Shown: positions 1 through 8,161 of the stretch, in pieces
Layout: each line of letters opens with the position of its first letter
Position numbering within the stretch: the stretch's first letter is position 1
Assembly: GCF_000300335.1 (NCBI RefSeq)
Contig: NZ_AMRM01000016.1
Coordinates: 58,885-122,884 of the forward strand
Source: Nitratireductor pacificus pht-3B
GTDB taxonomy: Bacteria > Pseudomonadota > Alphaproteobacteria > Rhizobiales > Rhizobiaceae
DNA: 64,000 bases
Direction: 5' to 3'
Notes under the pieces: model-generated
What the model was told of the DNA's origin: nothing
The model's database searches: none
What the model saw: only the letters and a program-made list of their open reading frames with translations
Translations under genes and position numbers: made by a program

Positions 1-612
1 CTGTTCGTCTTCGTGCTGGGCGGCATCTATCTCGGCGTGTTCACCGCGACGGAAGCGGCCGGCATGGGGGCGGGGGGCGCTTTCCTGCTGACCTTCCTGC
101 GCGGCCGGCTCACCCTGCGCGCCACGCTGTCGACGCTGTTCGACACGGCCAAGACCACGGCGGTGATGTTCTTCATCCTGTTCGGCGCGCTGTATTTCCT
201 GAACTACGTCAACTTCTCGGGGCTGACCGGCGATCTCAGGAACTGGATCAACGCGCTCGGCGTCGGGCCGTACCAGGTCATCTTCATGGTGGTCCTCGTC
301 TATCTGGTGCTCGGCTGCCTGCTCGAAAGCATCTCGATGATCACGCTGACGGTGCCGATCCTGTTTCCCATCGTCACCGGCCTCGGCTTCGACCCGATCT
401 GGTTCGGCATCTTCGTGGTGATCGCCACCGAGCTGAGCTTCATCACGCCGCCTATCGGGATGAACGTGTTCGTCATGCGCACGGTGGCGCCCGACATTCC
501 GATCGAACGCATCTTCGCCGGCATCGTCCCTTTCGTGGCGATGGACATCGTACGGCTCGGGCTGCTCATCGCGATCCCCGCGATGGCGCTCCTGATCCCG
601 AACTCCATGTGA
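1..612 (+). CDS. TRAP transporter large permease (DctM family), C-terminal part
   Basis: The reading frame is open from the first base, so this is the 3' part (about 203 residues) of a gene that starts outside the window. It is hydrophobic throughout, with about five membrane segments. The ending, with LSFITPPIGMNVFVM near residue 147 of the visible part, is the usual DctM C-terminal signature. DctM subunits form the Na+-coupled membrane channel of tripartite ATP-independent transporters and normally have 425-440 residues. The MarR gene starts 10 bases downstream, so the two are probably co-transcribed. A second complete TRAP system follows at 3834-6734, and this fragment is not part of it. 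Confidence 0.9.
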   Translation: MFVFVLGGIYLGVFTATEAAGMGAGGAFLLTFLRGRLTLRATLSTLFDTAKTTAVMFFILFGALYFLNYVNFSGLTGDLRNWINALGVGPYQVIFMVVLVYLVLGCLLESISMITLTVPILFPIVTGLGFDPIWFGIFVVIATELSFITPPIGMNVFVMRTVAPDIPIERIFAGIVPFVAMDIVRLGLLIAIPAMALLIPNSM

Positions 613-622
613 CAGGACGGTC

Positions 623-1138
623 ATGAACACCATCGTCAAGAAAGAAAGCGGTATCGAGGTTTCGGGCAATGCCGGGTTCGTCGGCGAATACCTGCTCTAC
701 CTGCTCGCGTCCGCCAGCGACGTGGCGAGCGCCGCTTTCCACGCGCAGGTGCGGGCGAGGGGCCTCAGGGTGCCGGAGTGGCGGATCCTCGCCTGCCTCA
801 TCGACACGGACGGGCAGATGGTCACGGAACTCGCCCAGCTCTCGCTGTTCGAGCAGTCGCGCCTGACGAAGATCGTCGATCAGATGGCGATTAAGGGGCT
901 GGTGAAGCGGCGCAGCGACGACCGCGACCGCCGGCGCGTCCGGGTCCATCTGACACCGGAGGGCCGCCGGCTTGGCGAAGAGCTGGTCGAGGCGGCGCGC
1001 CGGCACGAGCGGACGATCGTCGAGCAGATGCGGCCGGGCGAGGCGGCTCTGCTGAAACAGGCCCTGAAGCGCATTCATGCGCTGTGCGAGGGAGCCGCGC
1101 CGGCCGGCGCCACGGAACCGGGGGAACCCACGTCATGA
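623..1138 (+). CDS. MarR-family transcriptional regulator
   Basis: This 171-residue protein has the MarR winged-helix layout. An N-terminal dimerisation helix is followed by the HTH around residues 55-100 (VTELAQLSLFEQSRLTKIVD), then the DDRDRRRVRVHLTPEG wing. It lies between the TRAP permease end and the Rid gene. Its stop overlaps the start of the Rid gene as ATGA, so it is translationally coupled to the catabolic genes it presumably controls. The ligand is unknown. MarR proteins usually bind small aromatic or acidic ligands, so a TRAP substrate is a plausible effector. Confidence 0.9.
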   Translation: MNTIVKKESGIEVSGNAGFVGEYLLYLLASASDVASAAFHAQVRARGLRVPEWRILACLIDTDGQMVTELAQLSLFEQSRLTKIVDQMAIKGLVKRRSDDRDRRRVRVHLTPEGRRLGEELVEAARRHERTIVEQMRPGEAALLKQALKRIHALCEGAAPAGATEPGEPTS

Positions 1139-1584
1139 GCGCGCCCGCGAAGCCCGCCGCCGGCGCGCCGGCGACGCTGCTCCACCGGGTCCTCCAGCCC
1201 GAGGGCTGGCCGACGCCGAAGGGCTACGCAAACGCCGTCATGACCGATGGCGGCATCATCTACACGGGCGGGCTGGTCGGATGGGATGCCGAGGGCCGCT
1301 TCCCGGAAGGGTTCGTCGCGCAGGCGCACCAGACCTTCCGCAACATCCGCGACGTGCTGGCCGTCGCCGGGGCGGGGCCGGAGCACCTGACACGGCTCAC
1401 CTGGTACGTGCGCAGCGTGGAGGACTATCTGTCCGACCCGAAGGGACTGGGCCAGGCCTATCGCGACGTGTTCGGGCGCTGCTTCCCGGCCATGGCGACG
1501 GTCGAGGTGACGCGGCTGGTGGAGGTCGAGGCGCTGCTGGAGATCGAGGCGACGGCGGTCCTGCCGATCAGCCAGGGGAAATGA
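1135..1584 (+). CDS. Rid family (RidA/YjgF) protein, non-canonical
   Basis: The 149-residue frame starts at the ATG overlapping the MarR stop; an in-frame upstream start would run deep into MarR. It carries the Rid fold elements IIYTGGLVGWD, the FRNIRDVL helix and the terminal VEALLEIEATAVL. Canonical RidA hydrolyses enamines and imines using an arginine in a PARSCVEV-type motif. Here the corresponding stretch is FPAMATVEV, so that arginine is missing and the protein belongs to another Rid subgroup of unproven activity. Its position just before two NAD-dependent dehydrogenases suggests it acts on a reactive imine or keto intermediate of the same pathway. That is inference. Confidence 0.88.
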   Translation: MSAPAKPAAGAPATLLHRVLQPEGWPTPKGYANAVMTDGGIIYTGGLVGWDAEGRFPEGFVAQAHQTFRNIRDVLAVAGAGPEHLTRLTWYVRSVEDYLSDPKGLGQAYRDVFGRCFPAMATVEVTRLVEVEALLEIEATAVLPISQGK

Positions 1585-1657
1585 CAACTGCCCTGTCGGG
1601 GCAATGGACAATTGCCCCGTGGGGGCAAGGGACAACCACCCCGTTTACGGGGCAAGG
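1583..1657 (+). repeat. three tandem hairpin units between rid and dehydrogenase genes
   Basis: Three head-to-tail units of 24, 24 and 27 bases begin at 1583, 1607 and 1631. Each starts GACAA and ends GGGGCAA(g/t)G, with a self-complementary core. Unit 2 contains TTGCCCC-gtg-GGGGCAA and unit 3 CCCCGT-tt-ACGGGG. The first unit overlaps the stop codon of the rid gene and the last leads into the GGGAG ribosome-binding site of the next gene. The array would fold as three small hairpins in the mRNA. It may set expression ratios or stabilise the message; no terminator-like T tract follows. Confidence 0.75.
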
Positions 1658-1670
1658 GAGAAGAGCGACG

Positions 1671-2747
1671 ATGAAGGTAGTGGTACTGGGTGGCGGCAAT
1701 GGATCCTATGCGGCGGCGGCCGATTTCGCTGAGGCCGGCCATGACGTGCGCTGGTGGCGGCGCGACCGGGCGGATTTCGCCGACATCGCCGCGGCCGGCG
1801 GCATCACGCTGACGGACCACAAGGGCAGCCGTCCCGTCGCCGTCGTGCCGACCGACGATCTGGCGGCGGCCCTCAAGGGCGCGGAACTGATCGTCGCGCC
1901 GACGCCGGCCTTCGCCCAGGAGGACATCGCGGCCCGCCTCGCGCCGCATCTGGAAGACGGGCAGGTGATCTACCTGCCGCCCGGCACGTTCGGCTCCTAC
2001 ATCATGATGAAGCGCATCCGCGACGCCGGCTCGAAGGCGGACATCGCCATCGCCGAGACCGGCACGCTTCCCTGGCTGACGCGCAAGCAGGGGCCGCTCG
2101 AGGTCCGCGTGACGACGCGCGCCTCGCGCCTGCCGACCGGCGTGCTGCCAGCGCGCCATACCGACCACGCGATCAAGGCCATCGCCGCCGTGTTCCCCGC
2201 GGCGATCGAGCCGGTGGAGGACGCGCTGTCCGGCGCGCTTATGAACGCCGGCCCGATCATCCATCCGCCGCTGATCCTCATGAATGCCGGTCCCATCGAG
2301 CATTTCGAGCGCTGGGACATTCACAATGAGGGAACGCAGCCGGCCATCCGCCGCACCCATACGGCGCTCGACAACGAGCGCATCGCCATCCGCGAGGCGC
2401 TGGGCTATGGCGCGCCGCATTTCCCGCTCGTCGATCATTACGAGACCAGCGACTGGATGTACGGCAATCTGGCGCATGACAAGCTGGTCGGCTCGGGCGA
2501 CTGGCACGAGAATCTCGACCTGAAGACCCACCGCTACATGCTGGAGGATGTCGGCCTCGGCCTCGCCTTCCTCGTTTCGGTGGGCGAATGGGCGGGAGTT
2601 CCCTGTCCGGTGGCGGCGGGCCTCCTGTCCATCGCCGGCGCAGTCGCCGAACGCGATTTTCGCGCCGAAGGGCGGACCATGGAACAACTCGGCCTTGCCG
2701 GCGAAAGCCGCGAGACGGTGCAGACCATGCTGCGCGAGGGGCTGTGA
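1671..2747 (+). CDS. octopine/nopaline dehydrogenase family NAD(P)-dependent oxidoreductase
   Basis: The protein has 358 residues. An N-terminal Rossmann domain opens with MKVVVLGGGNGSYAAA (GxGxxS/A dinucleotide motif). A C-terminal helical ODH domain follows, with the family motif MNAGPIIHPP around residues 189-198 that contains the catalytic His. Family members oxidise or form opines (secondary amines joining an amino acid and a 2-oxo acid) or related N-alkyl amino and 2-hydroxy acids. The start at 1671 has a GGGAG site 10 bases upstream. It overlaps the next gene by one base (TGATG), so the two dehydrogenases are translated together. With TRAP uptake and the Rid protein, catabolism of an opine-like or amino-acid-derived substrate is likely, but the substrate is not determined. 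Confidence 0.85.
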   Translation: MKVVVLGGGNGSYAAAADFAEAGHDVRWWRRDRADFADIAAAGGITLTDHKGSRPVAVVPTDDLAAALKGAELIVAPTPAFAQEDIAARLAPHLEDGQVIYLPPGTFGSYIMMKRIRDAGSKADIAIAETGTLPWLTRKQGPLEVRVTTRASRLPTGVLPARHTDHAIKAIAAVFPAAIEPVEDALSGALMNAGPIIHPPLILMNAGPIEHFERWDIHNEGTQPAIRRTHTALDNERIAIREALGYGAPHFPLVDHYETSDWMYGNLAHDKLVGSGDWHENLDLKTHRYMLEDVGLGLAFLVSVGEWAGVPCPVAAGLLSIAGAVAERDFRAEGRTMEQLGLAGESRETVQTMLREGL

Positions 2748-3730
2748 TGGCCGGCGATGCCGTCATCGCCTGCATCGGCGCGGGACGCATGGGCCGCGGC
2801 ATCGCCCAGTGCGTCGCCTATGCCGGCCACGCCGTCCGCCTGATCGACGCCAAGGAGCGCGATGCAGCGGCATTCGCGACGCTGCGCGACGAGGCGCTGG
2901 GTGAGATCCGCACGGCGCTGGAGGCGATCGCCGCACTCGGCGCCTTCGATGCGAAAGCGGTCGCGCCGATCATGCAGCGGGTCAGCATCGTGCCGCGCGG
3001 CGAAGCGGCAGCCGGGCTTTCCGGCGCGCGCATCGTCTTCGAAGGCGTGCCCGAGGTGATGGAAGCCAAGCGCGACGCCTTCGCGCTGTTCGATGCGCAT
3101 GCGGACGGCGACGCGGTGCTCGCCTCCACCACCTCGACCATGCTGTCGACCGAGCTTGCCGGGCTGACGGTTGCGCCGGAGCGGTTCCTCAACGCCCACT
3201 GGCTCAACCCGGCCTTCCTGATGCCGCTGGTCGAGCTCAGCCCCGCCGCGGAGACGGATGCGGCGACCACCGCCTTCCTGCGCGAATTCCTCGAGGGCAT
3301 CGGCAAGGTGCCGATCGTCTGCAAGGCGTCTCCCGGCTACATCGTGCCGCGCATCCAGGCGCTGGCGATGAACGAGGCGGCGCGCATCGTCGAGGAGGGC
3401 GTGGCGAGCGCCGAGGATGTGGACAAGGCGGTGACCTACGGTTTCGGCCTGCGCTTCGGCGTGCTCGGCCTGCTCGAATTCATCGACTGGGGCGGCGGCG
3501 ACATTCTCTACTACGCCAGCCGCTATCTCGCCGGGGCGTTCGACGACGAGCGCTATGCGGCGCCCGAAATCATCAGCAGGAACATGGAGGAGGGACGGAT
3601 CGGCCTGAAGACCGGTTCGGGCTTCTTCGATTATGCCGGCGTCGATGTCGATGCCTATCGCCAGCGCCGGATGGCGGCCTTCCTGAAGGCGCTGGACCAT
3701 GCCGGGCTCGTGCGGCCGCCAGTACTTTGA
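2747..3730 (+). CDS. 3-hydroxyacyl-CoA dehydrogenase family protein
   Basis: The protein has 327 residues, starting at the ATG that overlaps the previous stop. The Rossmann motif IACIGAGRMGRGIAQ is followed by the family signature with the catalytic pair in NAHWLNPAFLMPLVEL (His-Asn) and Glu in FEGVPEVMEAK. The C-terminal dimerisation domain contains KASPGYIVPRIQALAMNEAARI. Besides 3-hydroxybutyryl-CoA dehydrogenase, this family includes L-carnitine dehydrogenase and L-gulonate 3-dehydrogenase, which act on free hydroxy acids. With no thiolase or CoA ligase nearby, a non-CoA hydroxy acid is as likely as an acyl-CoA. Confidence 0.85.
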   Translation: MAGDAVIACIGAGRMGRGIAQCVAYAGHAVRLIDAKERDAAAFATLRDEALGEIRTALEAIAALGAFDAKAVAPIMQRVSIVPRGEAAAGLSGARIVFEGVPEVMEAKRDAFALFDAHADGDAVLASTTSTMLSTELAGLTVAPERFLNAHWLNPAFLMPLVELSPAAETDAATTAFLREFLEGIGKVPIVCKASPGYIVPRIQALAMNEAARIVEEGVASAEDVDKAVTYGFGLRFGVLGLLEFIDWGGGDILYYASRYLAGAFDDERYAAPEIISRNMEEGRIGLKTGSGFFDYAGVDVDAYRQRRMAAFLKALDHAGLVRPPVL

Positions 3731-3775
3731 AGGGACAAGCGCTTTGAAGGGAAGGGCGCTTTGAAGGGACAAGCG
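3725..3775 (+). repeat. three tandem 17-bp direct repeats
   Basis: Three exact-length 17-bp units lie end to end: CTTTGAAGGGACAAGCG at 3725, CTTTGAAGGGAAGGGCG at 3742 and CTTTGAAGGGACAAGCG at 3759. Units 1 and 3 are identical. The first unit contains the TGA stop of the dehydrogenase gene. The array sits 58 bases before the TRAP SBP start and could vary in copy number. No known factor site is recognised. Confidence 0.85.
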
Positions 3776-3833
3776 AACGATATCTGAAACCGAACCGGGC
3801 GGAACAAGCCGGACAACCAGAGAGGACGTAGAC

Positions 3834-4859
3834 ATGCACCAAGCCAAGTCACACACCAACGCCAGGACGCTCAGGCGCGGCCTCATCGCAACAGCACTCG
3901 CGGCGCTCGCCTTCACGAGCGCCTTTACCGGTCAGGCCAATGCCGAGGAGACGCTCAGGGCTATCTCGGCCTTCCCGCAGTCGCTGGCCTTCTCGCAGAG
4001 CTTCAAGGGCTTTGTCGATCTCGTCAACGAGCGCGGCAAGGGCGTGATCCAGATCAACTATGCGGGCGGCCCCGAAATGTTCCCGCCGAACCAGCAGGTC
4101 GATGCGGTGCGCCGCGGCGTCATCGACATGCAGTACGGCCCGGCCTCCTACTATCTCGGCACCATGCCCGAGGCCGACGCGTGGGTCGGCTCGACGGTGA
4201 CGGCGACGGCGGCGCGCGAGAATGGCGGCTTCGCCATCATGCAGGAGGCCTTCTCCAAGAAGCTCGGCGTGAACCTGCTCGCCCATCTCGACGCGGGCGT
4301 GAAATTCTACATCTACACGATCAACGAGCCGAAGCGCACCGATGACGGCGGGGTCGATCTCGACGGGCAGCGCATCCGCTCGCAGCCGATCTATAACGCC
4401 TTCTTCGAGGCGCTGGGGGCGATCCCGGTCTCCGTGCCGGTGCCGGACGTCTATACGGGCCTTGAGCGCAACACGTTCGACGGTTCGGGCTGGCCGATCG
4501 TCGGCATTCGCGATCTCTCCTGGGACAAGTTCCTGCGCTACCGCATCGACCCGGGCTTCTTCCAGACCGATCTCGCAGTGGTCATCAATCCGGCGAAATG
4601 GGAGGGGTTGAGCGACGATGCGAAGAAGGTGCTCAACGATGCGGCCGCCGACTACGAAAAGATCTCCTACGATAACTTCCAGAAGGTGATCGAGGAGACC
4701 GACAAGGCGGTGCGCGACAACGGCATGGAAGTCATCACGCTCGAAGGCGACGCGCAGGCGAAGTTCCTCGACCTCGCCTATGACAGCGCCTGGAAGCGGA
4801 TGAAGGATTCCGGTTCGGAACATTACGACGCGCTGCGCAAGGCCTATTACGACCGCTGA
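3834..4859 (+). CDS. TRAP transporter substrate-binding protein (DctP family)
   Basis: The protein has 341 residues with a clear Sec signal peptide: a basic start ending RRG, a hydrophobic stretch LIATALAALAFTSAF, and a likely cut after the Ala of GQANA around residue 37. The mature part has the DctP layout, including NERGKGVIQINYAGGPE and a central RSQPIYNAFFEALGA stretch that supplies the conserved arginine contacting a substrate carboxylate. This is the periplasmic receptor for the DctQM pair that follows, separated by a strong hairpin. The substrate is presumably the organic or amino acid handled by the upstream dehydrogenases. Confidence 0.93.
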   Translation: MHQAKSHTNARTLRRGLIATALAALAFTSAFTGQANAEETLRAISAFPQSLAFSQSFKGFVDLVNERGKGVIQINYAGGPEMFPPNQQVDAVRRGVIDMQYGPASYYLGTMPEADAWVGSTVTATAARENGGFAIMQEAFSKKLGVNLLAHLDAGVKFYIYTINEPKRTDDGGVDLDGQRIRSQPIYNAFFEALGAIPVSVPVPDVYTGLERNTFDGSGWPIVGIRDLSWDKFLRYRIDPGFFQTDLAVVINPAKWEGLSDDAKKVLNDAAADYEKISYDNFQKVIEETDKAVRDNGMEVITLEGDAQAKFLDLAYDSAWKRMKDSGSEHYDALRKAYYDR

Positions 4860-4866
4860 CATCAGG

Positions 4867-4896
4867 GCGGCGGCCACCCGGACGGGTGGCCGCCGC
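4867..4896 (+). promoter_or_regulatory. 13-bp perfect stem-loop between TRAP SBP and permease genes
   Basis: GCGGCGGCCACCC and GGGTGGCCGCCGC form a perfect 13-bp stem with a GGAC loop. No T run follows, so it is not a typical intrinsic terminator. Hairpins at this position in binding-protein transport operons usually protect the upstream SBP message and lower expression of the permeases. That role is inferred from position. Confidence 0.7.
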
Positions 4897-4920
4897 TCCC
4901 GCACCGGGGAACCGCGCTTC

Positions 4921-5418
4921 ATGTTTCTGCTACGCATCTACAACTTGCTCATCCTCGGACTGGCGGCGCTAGGCGCGGCCAGCCTGATCTTCATCTCCGT
5001 GGCCATCATCATCGACGTCCTGCTGCGCAACACGGGCTACCGCCCCTTCCAGTCGACCAGCGCCATCGTCGAATATGTGATGCTGTTCTCCACCATGGCG
5101 GCCGCGCCCTGGCTGGTGCGCACGAACGGCCATGTGGCGATCTATTCCTTCGTCGGCGCGATGCCCGACCGCGCGCGGCTTCTGGCCGGGCGCGCCGTGC
5201 TCGTCCTCGCCATCCTGACGCTCGGCCTCCTGTGCTGGCGCTCTGCGGCGGTGGGCCTCGAGATGGTGCAGTCGCGCGCCGTGGACATGCGCTCCATCAA
5301 CATCCCGTCCTGGGTGCTCTATGCGATGCTCTCGGGCGGGTTCGGCCTGATGGCGCTCGAATTCCTGCGCCTGCTCCTGCGCGGCGAAACCTATACCGGC
5401 AGCGGAGGAGCGCACTGA
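4921..5418 (+). CDS. TRAP transporter small permease (DctQ family)
   Basis: The protein has 165 residues and four predicted membrane helices at about 7-30, 46-66, 84-106 and 127-150. The family motif region AAAPWLVRTNGHVAIYSF lies after helix 2. DctQ subunits pair with DctM and are needed for transport. The stop overlaps the DctM start as TGATG, a translational coupling typical for these genes. Confidence 0.92.
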   Translation: MFLLRIYNLLILGLAALGAASLIFISVAIIIDVLLRNTGYRPFQSTSAIVEYVMLFSTMAAAPWLVRTNGHVAIYSFVGAMPDRARLLAGRAVLVLAILTLGLLCWRSAAVGLEMVQSRAVDMRSINIPSWVLYAMLSGGFGLMALEFLRLLLRGETYTGSGGAH

Positions 5419-6734
5419 TGGCCTGGTACGAAGCCGCGACGCTGATGATCTGCGGCCTGCTCTTCCTGATGTTCTTCGGCATGCCGGTGGCGATCGCCTT
5501 CCTCGCCATCAACATCGTCGGGGTCTACATCTTCATGGGCGGCATGATCGGCATCGATCAGCTCGTCGCCAACGCCAGCACCTCGGTGACCAGCTTCGCG
5601 CTGGTGCCCGTCCCGCTGTTCCTCATCATGGGCGAGCTTCTGTTCCACACCGGGCTCGCCATCCGCGTCTTCGACGCGCTCGACAAGTGTTTTGGCGGCA
5701 TCAAGGGGCGGCTCTCCTACCTGACGGTGGGCGGCGGCACGATCTTCGCCACTCTGTCGGGGTCGTCCATGGCCAACACCGCCATGCTCGGCACGACGCT
5801 GATGCCGGACATGATCAAGCGCGGATACAAGCCGCACATGATCATGGGGCCGATCCTCGCCACCGGCGGCCTCGCGATGATCATCCCGCCCTCGTCTCTG
5901 GCGGTGCTGCTCGGCTCGCTGGCGCGCATCGATGTCGGCGCGCTGCTGATCGCCGGCCTCGTGCCGGGCCTGGTTCTGGCGCTGATGTTCATCGCCACGA
6001 TCCGCGTCCAGATCGCGCTCGACCCGGACGCAGCGCCCGGCTATGCGGCCGAGCGCGCCAGCTTCCGCGAGATCGCCCGGGCGCTCGCCGTCGATGTTCT
6101 CCCCATGGGCATCGTCGTCTTCGCCGTGGTCGGCCTGATCCTGCTCGGCTGGGCGACGCCGACGGAATCGGCGGCCTTCGGCGCCCTCTCGGTGGTGGCG
6201 CTGTCGGCGCTCTATCGGACGCTGAGCTGGGAGGCGGTCGTCAGGTCGATGACCGGCACGCTGAAGGTCTCCGCCATGATGCTGATGATCATCGTCGGCT
6301 CGACCACCTTCTCGCAGATCCTCGCCTTCTCCGGCGCGTCGTCGGGGCTGATCGCCTTCGCCACGAGCTTCGAGCTGAACGCCTATCTGATCCTCGCGGT
6401 CATGTTCCTCGTCCTTTTGATCCTCGGCATGTTCATGGACCAGCTCTCGATCATGATGCTGACGCTGCCGATCTTCATGCCGCTCGTCGGCGTCTACGGC
6501 TTCGACCCGATCTGGTTCGGCGTCATCATGCTCCTGGCGCTGGAGCTTAGCCTCGCGACGCCGCCCTTCGGCCTACTTTTGTTCGTCATGGTCGGCGTCA
6601 GCCCGCCCGGCACGACCATCGGCAAGGTGGCGATGGCGGCACTGCCCTATATCGTCTGCACGCTGCTTCTGGTCGTGCTCCTCGCCTTCTTCCCGCAACT
6701 GGCCCTGTGGCTGCCGGGACTGATCAGGAACTGA
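5418..6734 (+). CDS. TRAP transporter large permease (DctM family)
   Basis: The protein has 438 residues, the usual DctM length, with about 12 membrane segments. The start at 5418 overlaps the DctQ stop; longer upstream frames only read through DctQ. Motifs include FFGMPVAIAF near the start, the GGTIFATLSGSSMANTAMLG re-entrant region and the C-terminal ELSLATPPFGLLLFV. It is the sodium-coupled channel subunit for the SBP at 3834. The racemase-fold gene begins 4 bases after the stop, in the same operon. Confidence 0.94.
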   Translation: MAWYEAATLMICGLLFLMFFGMPVAIAFLAINIVGVYIFMGGMIGIDQLVANASTSVTSFALVPVPLFLIMGELLFHTGLAIRVFDALDKCFGGIKGRLSYLTVGGGTIFATLSGSSMANTAMLGTTLMPDMIKRGYKPHMIMGPILATGGLAMIIPPSSLAVLLGSLARIDVGALLIAGLVPGLVLALMFIATIRVQIALDPDAAPGYAAERASFREIARALAVDVLPMGIVVFAVVGLILLGWATPTESAAFGALSVVALSALYRTLSWEAVVRSMTGTLKVSAMMLMIIVGSTTFSQILAFSGASSGLIAFATSFELNAYLILAVMFLVLLILGMFMDQLSIMMLTLPIFMPLVGVYGFDPIWFGVIMLLALELSLATPPFGLLLFVMVGVSPPGTTIGKVAMAALPYIVCTLLLVVLLAFFPQLALWLPGLIRN

Positions 6735-6738
6735 CGCG

Positions 6739-7512
6739 ATGAAGATCTGGTATCAAAGCTATGTCGACTATGAGCACGGCGCGTCCTACTGGGACGAACT
6801 CAGGAAGCATCTCGACGCCATCGTCGATCCGGGGACGCAGATCGACATCAAGGGCATCACCCCGCATGACAGCTACGCGCATGCCATCGTCGAGTTCCGC
6901 TGCGCGCGCGAGGTCATCTGCAACGCGGTGAAGGCCGAGCGCGAGGGCTACGACGCCTTCATCATCGGCCATTTTCAGGATGCCGGTCTCTACGAGGCGC
7001 GCTCGGTGGTGGACATCCCGGTGCTCGGCATGGGCGAGGCGTCGATGCTCCATGCCTGCCAGCTCGGCCAGCGCACCGGGATCGTCACCATCAACCGTCG
7101 CTATATCCCCTGGTTCCATCACCAGATCGGCAAATACGGGCTGAAGGAACGCGTCACCGGCGTCCATGCGATGGATTTCGAGCCGGGCCAGATCCTTGCC
7201 GCCTTCGGCTCCGACGAACGGCTGGAGACCGTGCGCGCGCTGTTCGAGGCGCAGGCGAAACCGCTGGTCGCCGAGGGCGTCGACGTGCTCATTCCAGGCG
7301 GCGGCATCCCGATGCTGCTGTTCTCGCAACTCCAGGCGCACCGGGTAGACGGCGCGCCGGTCATCAACGGCATCCCGATCGTCGTCAAGCTGGCGGAAAT
7401 GGCCGTCAAGCTGCGCCGCCTGACCGGTCTCGGCGTCAGCCGCACCTCGGACTACGTGAAGCCGCCGCTGGAGATCATCGAGGAATTCATGGCGCATCCC
7501 AAGGGGCTGTAA
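6739..7512 (+). CDS. Asp/Glu/hydantoin racemase-fold protein lacking catalytic cysteines
   Basis: The protein has 257 residues of the Asp/Glu racemase superfamily, closest in layout to hydantoin racemase: N-terminal MKIWYQSYVDYE, IIGHFQDAGLYEARS around residues 74-88, and GVDVLIPGGGIPML near 183-196. Racemases of this family use one cysteine in each of the last two motifs (CFxDPGL and GCAGM types). Here the first position is His in GHFQDAGL and the second is Gly in PGGGIP, so normal two-cysteine racemisation is not expected. It could be an isomerase or lyase with other chemistry, or a binding protein. It is the last gene of the TRAP operon, so it likely acts on the imported compound. Confidence 0.8.
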   Translation: MKIWYQSYVDYEHGASYWDELRKHLDAIVDPGTQIDIKGITPHDSYAHAIVEFRCAREVICNAVKAEREGYDAFIIGHFQDAGLYEARSVVDIPVLGMGEASMLHACQLGQRTGIVTINRRYIPWFHHQIGKYGLKERVTGVHAMDFEPGQILAAFGSDERLETVRALFEAQAKPLVAEGVDVLIPGGGIPMLLFSQLQAHRVDGAPVINGIPIVVKLAEMAVKLRRLTGLGVSRTSDYVKPPLEIIEEFMAHPKGL

Positions 7513-7638
7513 GCGCCCCGTTTTCGGCCGATCCGGCGGCGCTTGCGGGGGCGGGCCAAAAAAATCGCTTTCCGTTGTCGGGGCGCGCTCCAGTCATACG
7601 TCCTCTGGAGGTGGTTCAGCAAACGGAGGAGACCGATA

Positions 7639-8115
7639 ATGACCGATCTCGTGACATGCCTGTGGTTCGACCACGGCGAAGCAGGCAAGGCCGCAGCATT
7701 TTACGCCGACACCTTTCCCGACAGCCATGTCGGACGGGCGAACGCCTCGGCCGCCGACTATCCGGGCGGCAAGGAGGGCAACGAGCTGACCGTCGAATTC
7801 ACCGTGCTCGGTCGCCCGTTCCTCGGGCTGAACGGCGGTCCGACGTTCAAGGCGAACGAATCCGTCAGCTTCATGGTGATGACGGCGGACCAGGAGGAAA
7901 CCGACCGCTACTGGAACGCGATCGTCGGAAACGGCGGACGCGAGAGCGAGTGCGGCTGGTGCAAGGACCGCTGGGGCTTCTCCTGGCAGATCACGCCGAA
8001 GCTCTTGATGGAGCTGACGACCAGTCCCGACCGGGCGACGGCCAAACGCGCCATGGAGGCCATGATGACGATGAAGAAGATCGACATCGCGGCCCTGGAA
8101 GCGGCCGTTCGTTAA
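7639..8115 (+). CDS. PhnB-like VOC superfamily protein
   Basis: The protein has 158 residues. The ATG at 7639 follows an AACGGAGGAG ribosome-binding site; the longer frame upstream has a basic, low-quality N-terminus. It begins [22 protein letters not shown] and has the PhnB/3-demethylubiquinone-methyltransferase-like signature ([16 protein letters not shown]). Members of this Pfam group are often mislabelled methyltransferases and are actually VOC-fold proteins of uncertain activity. The gene stands alone, converging on the amide operon. Function is unknown beyond the fold. Confidence 0.85.
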   Translation: MTDLVTCLWFDHGEAGKAAAFYADTFPDSHVGRANASAADYPGGKEGNELTVEFTVLGRPFLGLNGGPTFKANESVSFMVMTADQEETDRYWNAIVGNGGRESECGWCKDRWGFSWQITPKLLMELTTSPDRATAKRAMEAMMTMKKIDIAALEAAVR

Positions 8116-8161
8116 ACAAAAGGCGCGACCGGTTTGAGGGGCGTCGTCTCCGCAGAATGCG

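Noticed and set aside
7513..7560. Terminator after the racemase-like gene (GCGCCCC...GGGGGCG followed by an A run)
   Set aside because: The arms are far apart and the A run would be a T run only for the opposite strand, where no gene ends. Too weak to call.
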